DNA of 64,000 bases. Source: a virus. Both the position numbers and the translations under genes were made by a program. The notes under the pieces were generated by a model. The model saw only the letters and a program-made list of their open reading frames with translations. It was not told the origin of the DNA and made no database searches. The stretch is taken from positions 58,314-122,313 of the IMG/VR virus record IMGVR_UViG_3300035126_000842. One strand, written 5' to 3'. Shown piece by piece: positions 59,963-64,000 of this stretch (its first letter is position 1; the number at the start of each line of letters is the position of its first letter).

Positions 59963-60202
59963 ATGAAAAAACTAGTATTATTATTGCTCGCTGTATTGGT
60001 TGTAGGTTGTGGTACTACTACACCAAGATTACATTATCCACAAGAAACTATGTGGAAAATGGCAAGACCATTGTACCAAAACAAGAATCATAGGTATGGT
60101 TTCTTTATATACCCTGATTCTAACTTCGTTACATACGTACCTAGAAAGGGATGTATGATGAACTATGAGTTGTACGACAATGATTATTTGTATATTCCAT
60201 AG
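59963..60202 (+). CDS. Small lipoprotein
   Basis: 79 residues with a signal peptide MKKLVLLLLAVLVVGC: basic start, hydrophobic core and lipobox VVGC with Cys16 as the acylated residue. The mature part (GTTTPRLHYPQETMWKMARP ...) is short, Tyr-rich and unlike enzymes I know. Phage lipoproteins made early commonly block superinfection at the envelope (for example receptor masking); that role is inferred. Confidence 0.8.
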   Translation: MKKLVLLLLAVLVVGCGTTTPRLHYPQETMWKMARPLYQNKNHRYGFFIYPDSNFVTYVPRKGCMMNYELYDNDYLYIP

Positions 60203-60210
60203 TAAAAAGA

Positions 60211-60237
60211 CCTTCGCTTAAACGCGAGGGTTTTTTT
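60211..60237 (+). terminator. Terminator after the lipoprotein gene
   Basis: CCTTCGC and GCGAGGG pair (one G-U) with a 6-nt loop and seven T. Confidence 0.93.
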
Positions 60238-60248
60238 CTTACTTATTA

Positions 60249-60261
60249 TATATCATTTGAA
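60249..60261 (+). promoter_or_regulatory. Element 6 (TATATCATTTGAA)
   Basis: Same variant as element 5, ending 31 nt before the ATG used below; no other ATG is in frame between. Confidence 0.78.
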
Positions 60262-60292
60262 ATCTGATAAATTCACTCTTAAACAAAATGTT

Positions 60293-60607
60293 ATGTTAAG
60301 TTACGAACAGTTAAAGGCAGACCGTAATTATGAAGCTGTATGGGGTTCATTTAAAAGAGAAAATGGCGTCGTTTATGATGTATATGATTATAAACATCAT
60401 GCTACAGAAGATGTAGTTAGTGTGGTAACATTCGAAGTAAACGAAGTAGGAAAAGATGAATTGGATGCACTTTACCGCATTCAACGCATCATTGAGGACA
60501 AGATTTACGAAGCAAGAACTCGTCTTCAAGAAATTAAGGAAGCTAACATTAAGGATGATGAAGAATGCTCAAATGTACCAGCGTACTTCGACGGTCCTTT
60601 CGGGTAA
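60293..60607 (+). CDS. Early protein of unknown function (104 aa)
   Basis: Starts MLSYEQLKADRNYEAVWGSF. Beta strands with NGVVYDVYDYKHHATEDVVS, then a helical, acidic part YRIQRIIEDKIYEARTRLQE. A longer frame begins with TTG inside the element; the first in-frame ATG (60293) is preferred. Not recognised. Confidence 0.7.
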   Translation: MLSYEQLKADRNYEAVWGSFKRENGVVYDVYDYKHHATEDVVSVVTFEVNEVGKDELDALYRIQRIIEDKIYEARTRLQEIKEANIKDDEECSNVPAYFDGPFG

Positions 60608-60612
60608 AAAGT

Positions 60613-60643
60613 AACAGCGGGTGTAATAACTCGCTGTTTTTTT
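60613..60643 (+). terminator. Terminator after the 104-aa gene
   Basis: AACAGCGGGT pairs fully with ACTCGCTGTT (one G-U) around a 6-nt loop, followed by five T. Confidence 0.94.
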
Positions 60644-60669
60644 CCTACTATAGTAACTATATTAATTTA

Positions 60670-60682
60670 AATATCATTTGAA
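60670..60682 (+). promoter_or_regulatory. Element 7 (AATATCATTTGAA)
   Basis: Exact consensus, within the longer block TTAATTTAAATATCATTTG shared with elements 8 and 9 (variant). Confidence 0.8.
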
Positions 60683-60718
60683 ATCTACAATTATGTTTCA
60701 CCCTTAATCACACAAAAA

Positions 60719-61015
60719 ATGTTAAGAACAGTTAATGAAAATGGAGCTACTGTAGCAGAAGCATTCGGCTTCACGCAAAAAGAAGATGTCTCAATCAGAC
60801 TCTGCGTCCTTAGGAATGTTATGAATCCTGAGTACTCAAAGTACACTGATGTAATGAGTACTTCTCTTAATGAGTTAACAAACGAATTACCCCCTTCGTT
60901 TGAACTAATTGCTACCGTGAGTTTTCAAGCAGGTTTATATTACGAAAAAATGCGCTTGAAACAAGTAGAAGAACTCATAATTGAGCGATTCGTACTCGAA
61001 AATTATCAGGGGTGA
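60719..61015 (+). CDS. Early protein of unknown function (98 aa)
   Basis: Starts MLRTVNENGATVAEAFGFTQ. Alpha/beta mixture with SLNELTNELPPSFELIATVS and a C-terminal helix KMRLKQVEELIIERFVLENY. A four-codon reading frame (Met-Phe-His-Pro-stop, 60693-60707) precedes it, a possible leader peptide. Not recognised. Confidence 0.7.
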   Translation: MLRTVNENGATVAEAFGFTQKEDVSIRLCVLRNVMNPEYSKYTDVMSTSLNELTNELPPSFELIATVSFQAGLYYEKMRLKQVEELIIERFVLENYQG

Positions 61016-61022
61016 TAATAGG

Positions 61023-61056
61023 AAGCGCTCTCTCTTCGGAGGGAGTGCTTTTTTTA
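61023..61056 (+). terminator. Terminator with TTCG loop after the 98-aa gene
   Basis: A 12-bp stem (61023-61034 with 61039-61050) capped by TTCG and followed by T residues. Confidence 0.94.
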
Positions 61057-61068
61057 TCTATTAATTTA

Positions 61069-61081
61069 AATATCAATTGAA
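61069..61081 (+). promoter_or_regulatory. Element 8 (AATATCAATTGAA) before a non-coding unit
   Basis: One base off consensus (A for T). It lies two bases before the candidate ncRNA start at 61083, with no gene between it and the poly-T at 61220. Confidence 0.72.
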
Positions 61082-61082
61082 T

Positions 61083-61220
61083 ACTAGATATTGTGGTAAT
61101 TGTTGTGTACATTGCATCCTTTCTAGAGGGTTGCATTGATTAGTCCTACTGTTATAATAAGAACAGCATGAAAACATCGCCAAAGGTGTGGGGCATAACA
61201 GTTACTACAGTATTTTTTTT
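61083..61220 (+). ncRNA. Candidate structured ncRNA with 22-bp closing stem and poly-U end
   Basis: 61086-61107 pairs without interruption with 61194-61215 (22 bp, including several G-U pairs, so RNA-level). Inside are three hairpins: TGCA-CCTTT/GAGGG-TGCA (61112-61136), CTGTT/AACAG (about 61149-61166) and CGCC/GGTG (about 61178-61188), giving a four-way-junction shape. Eight T (61213-61220) follow the closing stem as in a terminator. It has its own promoter-like element, and no credible reading frame is present. Function unknown. Confidence 0.7.
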
Positions 61221-61221
61221 A

Positions 61222-61380
61222 ACTGTATAAGGGAGTATTGTTTTCCTATATATATAGTAAAAAGAGAACAAAGCGGGGGAAATTTTCGCTAGTGTACATA
61301 TGGTGTATATATATCGTATCGTGTGCGTAGCGAAAACTTGCGTATTACTCCTATATATATAGTGTAGTACTATTCGTACT
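61222..61380 (+). other. Second structured non-coding stretch with CCTATATATATAGT direct repeat
   Basis: ACTGTATA (61222-61229) can pair with TATATAGT (61356-61363), GGAGTA (61232-61237) with TACTCC (61346-61351), and TTTTCGCTA (61283-61291) with TAGCGAAAA (61328-61336). CCTATATATATAGT occurs twice (about 61244-61257 and 61350-61363), each self-complementary. AGTAC/GTACT lies at 61366-61380. It may be part of a longer RNA, a leader of the next gene, or a DNA-level site. Confidence 0.45.
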
Positions 61381-61397
61381 TAATATCTAATAATTTA

Positions 61398-61410
61398 AAT
61401 ATCACCCGAA
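61398..61410 (+). promoter_or_regulatory. Element 9, variant (AATATCACCCGAA)
   Basis: Same frame as the family but with CCC in place of TTT. The preceding TAATTTAA block matches elements 7 and 8. It may define a second promoter class. Confidence 0.65.
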
Positions 61411-61439
61411 TCCCGATTATCTTTTCACAATTTAACTAA

Positions 61440-62039
61440 ATGTTTATGGAAATCAAAGTTCAATTCCCAGCGGACTGTTATGTCCAACCACGAGTTGTTC
61501 GCGACGAAGACGGCAACCCTATCGTTAACCCTGAAACAGGCGAGCAGGTTAAAAAGCGCGGTTATTATCGCGGTATCGTCATTGAAGGTAAGGAAGCGTT
61601 TCGCGAACATTATGTTGACCGTAACGGAAATCCTGTTCGTCAACCTAAAGAGAGTAAAGACCTTATCTACTACTCTCTAAACGCACCCGAACTTGTAGGT
61701 CGCGATGCGAGCGGTAAACCTGTCTACGCTATTATGACATTGCAAGCGTGGAGTAATACCGATAATAACGGTGTTACTAAGCGCGGCATCAAAGTGGTAG
61801 ACGGTCGTAACCAAAACGAACTTGACCTCGCAGAACTTAAAAAGGTTCGCGAAATGTTAGGTGACGAGGAAGCGGTAACGGGCGAATACAATCAACGCGT
61901 AGCGCAAGTAGCGAGAAATGCGTTTGACAATGCCTTGCGCAACGTCCGGAATCGCTCTACCGCTACTACGGAAGCGCCTGCGCAAACGCTTGAGAATGAG
62001 CGAGTTATCGAACCGGACCCTAACGAACCCTCCTTCTAA
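61440..62039 (+). CDS. Abundant early protein with SSB-like acidic tail (199 aa)
   Basis: Starts MFMEIKVQFPADCYVQPRVV (Met 3 at 61446 is equally likely). A beta-rich body, with GYYRGIVIEGKEAFREHYVD and DLIYYSLNAPELVGRDASGK, is followed by a helical, Arg-rich segment and an acidic end ERVIEPDPNEPSF, reminiscent of the SSB C-terminal tip. GC content and codon choice are far higher than in neighbouring genes (many C/G-ending codons), suggesting high expression or a different origin. ssDNA-binding replication protein is inferred. Confidence 0.75.
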   Translation: MFMEIKVQFPADCYVQPRVVRDEDGNPIVNPETGEQVKKRGYYRGIVIEGKEAFREHYVDRNGNPVRQPKESKDLIYYSLNAPELVGRDASGKPVYAIMTLQAWSNTDNNGVTKRGIKVVDGRNQNELDLAELKKVREMLGDEEAVTGEYNQRVAQVARNAFDNALRNVRNRSTATTEAPAQTLENERVIEPDPNEPSF

Positions 62040-62067
62040 CACACGACTGTTAGTCGCAATCTGAACT

Positions 62068-62120
62068 TAAGTACTTAATCTTGCGTGGCTTTATGCTGCG
62101 CAAGGTTAGGTGCTTATTTT
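62068..62120 (+). terminator. 22-bp G-U-containing hairpin after the 199-aa gene
   Basis: 62068-62089 pairs with 62095-62116 in all 22 positions (with G-U pairs), with a 5-nt loop, followed by TTTT. A smaller CGACT/AGTCG hairpin (62044-62056) precedes it. The U-tract is short for such a stem, so besides termination it could mark an RNA processing or stability site. Confidence 0.75.
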
Positions 62121-62276
62121 CTGCTGTGCGTGTCGTACATTCTTTTGGGGTTTATTCTATACATGATTCCATACATATCGTGTAGCATAAATAAATTTTG
62201 CAATAACTACCTATATATTATCTATCTTCTATATAATAAAGGTTCCTTATACATATATGTTACTTTTGTAGGGAAA
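62121..62276 (+). other. Non-coding AT-rich stretch before the 152-aa gene
   Basis: Contains tandem TATATA-rich tracts and a TACTTTTGT (62261-62269) fitting the Bacteroidota -7 pattern TAnnTTTG. A weak open frame 62085-62306 is not believed. Otherwise I see nothing. Confidence 0.45.
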
Positions 62277-62288
62277 AATATCACCCGG
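62277..62288 (+). promoter_or_regulatory. Element 10, variant (AATATCACCCGG)
   Basis: Second CCC variant, 14 nt before the ATG of the 152-aa gene. Confidence 0.6.
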
Positions 62289-62302
62289 TTTTATTTTTTA
62301 TT

Positions 62303-62761
62303 ATGAATACCTATTTTGCAATAATTAGAGTACCACATGACTCATCAGCACAAATATATTTCAATGCTGTTGATGATAGAAAAACTATACAAGATACTAT
62401 TGATTGGAATGCTACAATAGCGGAATATCGTACTATATGGGAAGATAATAATCCCGGTATACCGTTTGTAGAACCTGAACAAATAGAATACGACTATCAT
62501 ACATATCGTATAGGTGATTTAGTATATGATACTTTTTGGGACGATGTGAACCGAATATATTATCTTAACACCGAATTAGAACTTGTTAAACTTTGGGTTG
62601 ATATAACAAGTGCATATAGTAAACCCCACCAATGGAGCAGAATAATACAACTTATAGAAAATTATATTATCTCTGAGTATTCTGAATCTCTTAACTTTAC
62701 AGAGGTAACTCCAGAAATTATACAAGTTATTATTACCATATTAGAACAAGTTACACCTTAA
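62303..62761 (+). CDS. Early protein of unknown function (152 aa)
   Basis: Starts MNTYFAIIRVPHDSSAQIYF. Acidic and rich in Tyr/Trp/Ile, with TIAEYRTIWEDNNPGIPFVE, YHTYRIGDLVYDTFWDD and a C-terminal helix. Its AT content is again typical of the phage, unlike the preceding gene. Not recognised; could be a small host-takeover or anti-defence protein by location only. Confidence 0.65.
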   Translation: MNTYFAIIRVPHDSSAQIYFNAVDDRKTIQDTIDWNATIAEYRTIWEDNNPGIPFVEPEQIEYDYHTYRIGDLVYDTFWDDVNRIYYLNTELELVKLWVDITSAYSKPHQWSRIIQLIENYIISEYSESLNFTEVTPEIIQVIITILEQVTP

Positions 62762-62788
62762 ATAACATTAACTACTTAACTTTGTTTT

Positions 62789-63022
62789 ATGAGAATTACT
62801 AAGTCAGATTTACTTTTGTTCTTTTGCAGTATTGTTGTAGCCTTTATGACATATTCTGTCTACAATACAGAAATGGAATACAGAGAACGCAACAAAAAAA
62901 CTTTTTATCATTTTACTATTATAGATTCGTCTATGGTATTATATGATGAAGAGGATAACTACATCGGGTCTACCCAGCTATCAGGTAACATTGATAGTTT
63001 ACTAGTAGATTATTACGAATAG
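62789..63022 (+). CDS. Small single-pass membrane protein (77 aa)
   Basis: Starts MRITKSDLLLFFCSIVVAFM: an N-terminal hydrophobic helix (about 8-25) followed by a charged TEMEYRERNKK and an acidic, Ser/Tyr-rich part (YDEEDNYIGSTQLSG). TAACTTTGT is 3 nt upstream of the ATG. Not recognised; an envelope-located early protein. Confidence 0.65.
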   Translation: MRITKSDLLLFFCSIVVAFMTYSVYNTEMEYRERNKKTFYHFTIIDSSMVLYDEEDNYIGSTQLSGNIDSLLVDYYE

Positions 63023-63036
63023 TAGTTTTTATTACC

Positions 63037-63197
63037 TTTGCACTAATTCACTCTAGGGTGAGCAGTTGTAATATTCATCTCAGCTCCTATAAATAATAAG
63101 TTATTAGAGATGATTACTGTGCACAAGTAGATGACCAAAATCAGTTATTCCTTGAAGAATAACATGAAGGAGTGGCGCTATTACAACTGAGTGCAAA
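63037..63197 (+). ncRNA. Candidate structured RNA upstream of the HNH gene
   Basis: 63037-63044 pairs with 63190-63197 (TTTGCACT/AGTGCAAA), and 63063-63073 with 63179-63189 (11 bp). Inside are hairpins CATCTC/GAGATG (about 63077-63112) and GTTATTC/GAATAAC (63144-63163), then CATGAA and GTGGCGC before the closing strand. Hairpin, then CATGAA, then GTGGnGC also occurs in the 61083-61220 RNA. A promoter box TACCTTTGC (63033-63041) overlaps the outer stem. It might be an intron-like element mobilised by the HNH, but no split gene is visible. Confidence 0.55.
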
Positions 63198-63315
63198 AAA
63201 ATGATGTTCTATTTCTAAAAGGATGTCGCTAATAAAAAACTTAATAACTTCCCAAGTTGTTGAGTTTTACTTCTCAAGATTTGGTTTTCTAATAAATTCT
63301 TAGTATATATGCAGT
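63198..63315 (+). other. Non-coding leader of the HNH gene with two small hairpins
   Basis: AACTT-CCC-AAGTT (63246-63258) and TTGAG/CTCAA (63260-63277) hairpins precede the ATG of the HNH gene. No other signal. Confidence 0.4.
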
Positions 63316-63855
63316 ATGAAAACTGTAATTACAAAGGAAATATTAGAAAACCTACTTGAGCAAGGTTTTAGTAGTAATCAAATTGGTAAACAATTAGGCT
63401 ATAGTGGCGTTGGTATAAGATATTACATGAAAAAATGGTTATTATCGTCTATTCATGCCTCAATACAAGATAAAACTTGTTATATAACTGATACACATAA
63501 ACAATGTCCTAAATGTTCTGAAATTAAAGAACTAAATAATTTTGATAAAAGACCTAATGGTAATGTTCAATCTTATTGTAGAAAATGTTGTAATGATAAT
63601 AGGTATTCTATTATTAAACAGCATAAACTCACAATATTAAATGAATTAGGTAATTGTTGTTCTAATTGTGGATACAATAAAAACACATCAGCATTAGAAT
63701 TTCATCATTTAGAACCTGAACATAAAGACTTTCATTTTGGTAGTACAAAAACTACTAATATTGATAAAATAAGAAAAGAATTGGAGAAATGTATTCTTGT
63801 ATGTGCTAATTGCCACAGAGAAATACACTATCCTCAAAATAATAAAACTATATAA
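63316..63855 (+). CDS. HNH endonuclease with N-terminal HTH-like segment
   Basis: 179 residues. The start VITKEILENLLEQGFSSNQI and KQLGYSGVGIRYYMKKW looks like a helix-turn-helix. CPKCSEIKEL with YCRKCC gives a zinc ribbon. The HNH core uses NCCSNCG, ALEFHHLEPEHKDF and a CANCHREIH ending, so the catalytic His-His and Cys ligands are intact. Probably a homing endonuclease or free-standing phage nuclease. It is on the plus strand and lies directly downstream of a structured RNA. Confidence 0.85.
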   Translation: MKTVITKEILENLLEQGFSSNQIGKQLGYSGVGIRYYMKKWLLSSIHASIQDKTCYITDTHKQCPKCSEIKELNNFDKRPNGNVQSYCRKCCNDNRYSIIKQHKLTILNELGNCCSNCGYNKNTSALEFHHLEPEHKDFHFGSTKTTNIDKIRKELEKCILVCANCHREIHYPQNNKTI

Positions 63856-64000
63856 ATCCTCTATGCTGAGGACACCAGTTTCTTTGATATAAACGGACTA
63901 AACCCAATTATAATTGAAAGAATGTAAGAATAGCTTTCTTACCCTTTATAATATTATCAAAGTTTTAGGTGTAAAACACAATAGAGTAAACTATTCAAAT
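63856..64000 (+). other. Non-coding right edge
   Basis: Contains hairpins CCTC/GAGG (about 63858-63871) and GTAAGAA/TTCTTAC (about 63925-63943). A segment near 63887-63903 (ACGGACTAAACCC) loosely recalls the group I intron R element, without the matching partner in view. No gene seen. Confidence 0.35.

Noticed and set aside
61480-61680. Second plus-strand frame inside the 199-aa gene
   Set aside because: Shadow of a GC-richer gene; the main frame has element, tail motif and terminator.
62085-62306. 73-aa plus-strand frame rich in Ile/Tyr/Leu
   Set aside because: It starts inside the 22-bp hairpin, runs through low-complexity AT sequence and overlaps the next gene and its element; composition is of random AT-rich DNA.
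62777-62785. TAACTTTGT before the 77-aa gene as a host promoter
   Set aside because: Only 3 nt from the ATG, too close for the usual start distance; no -33 box. Similar TATATTTGT before 54888 rejected for the same reason.
63033-63041. TACCTTTGC as a definite host promoter
   Set aside because: Matches the -7 pattern but lacks a -33 box and overlaps the outer stem of the RNA, so start and structure cannot both be as drawn.
63316-63855. IscB/OMEGA-type nuclease with guide RNA
   Set aside because: The protein has an HNH but no RuvC or bridge-helix parts and is far too short.
58630-64000. tRNA genes
   Set aside because: A GGTTCG-like segment near 59128-59133 and the cloverleaf-like RNAs do not give a 7-bp acceptor stem, anticodon arm and T arm in order.
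1-64000. Alternative genetic code (TAG or TGA reassigned)
   Set aside because: TAA, TAG and TGA all terminate genes where expected, and no gene needs read-through.

Overview
The window is about 64 kb of a crAss-like phage genome (order Crassvirales; tailed dsDNA phage, podovirus-like). The case rests on gene content and order. One AT-rich minus-strand block carries, in transcription order, an amidase, an IHF-like protein, a PD-(D/E)XK nuclease, TerL, portal, scaffold-like protein, HK97-fold major capsid protein, a small head-fibre protein, tail ring and muzzle proteins, and then a run of very large proteins. That combination is characteristic of crAss-like phages, whose hosts are Bacteroidota. 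Standard stop codons are used. I see no tRNA, CRISPR array or insertion sequence.

Layout. (1) 1-27293, minus strand: giant 'cargo' genes. A 1362+ residue N-terminal fragment with an HEAWH zincin-like motif runs off the left edge. It is preceded by a 2601-aa protein with PD-(D/E)XK and P-loop motifs, a 961-aa protein, and five adjacent genes (796, 914, 242, 270 and 1897 aa). Those five share short Gly-Gly signatures such as YGGYLPKAQ and a C-terminal FGG tail. (2) 27290-41481: tail and neck genes (muzzle, ring-like proteins, FN3 appendage proteins, a 39-aa zinc ribbon) and the head fibre. (3) 41523-51750: capsid and packaging genes, with an Nmad1/DUF1599-like protein, a zincin and a metallophosphoesterase between capsid genes. 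(4) 51747-54888: nuclease, Cys-rich protein, IHF-like, winged-helix-like and amidase genes. (5) 54916-58316: a glycosyltransferase/FkbM-methyltransferase island. Most minus-strand genes overlap or nearly touch, so this is probably one very long late transcription unit. I see clear intrinsic terminators only after the capsid gene and after the 419-aa structural gene.

(6) 58317-58629 is a divergent, structured, G/T-rich intergenic region. (7) 58630-63022, plus strand, has the opposite style. Single small genes each sit between their own promoter-like element (consensus AATATCATTTGAA, or AATATCACCCG in two units) and, mostly, their own strong terminator. These look like early genes: an OB-fold DUF3127 protein with an SSB-like DDLPF tail, a second protein with an acidic Pro/Phe tail and distinctive codon use, a lipoprotein, two membrane proteins and several unknowns. 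One unit encodes no protein. It yields a candidate ncRNA of about 138 nt (61083-61220) closed by an uninterrupted 22-bp stem with G-U pairs and followed by eight T residues. (8) 63023-64000 holds a second structured RNA whose internal plan resembles the first, followed by an HNH endonuclease gene.

A working model, which is inference: the repeated plus-strand element is the promoter for the phage's own virion RNA polymerase, expected in crAss-like phages but not visible here. The polymerase and cargo proteins would enter the cell with the DNA and transcribe the monocistronic early cassettes before late minus-strand expression. The most unusual points are the shared GG signature across the cargo genes, including on an HNH endonuclease, and the pair of structured RNAs.
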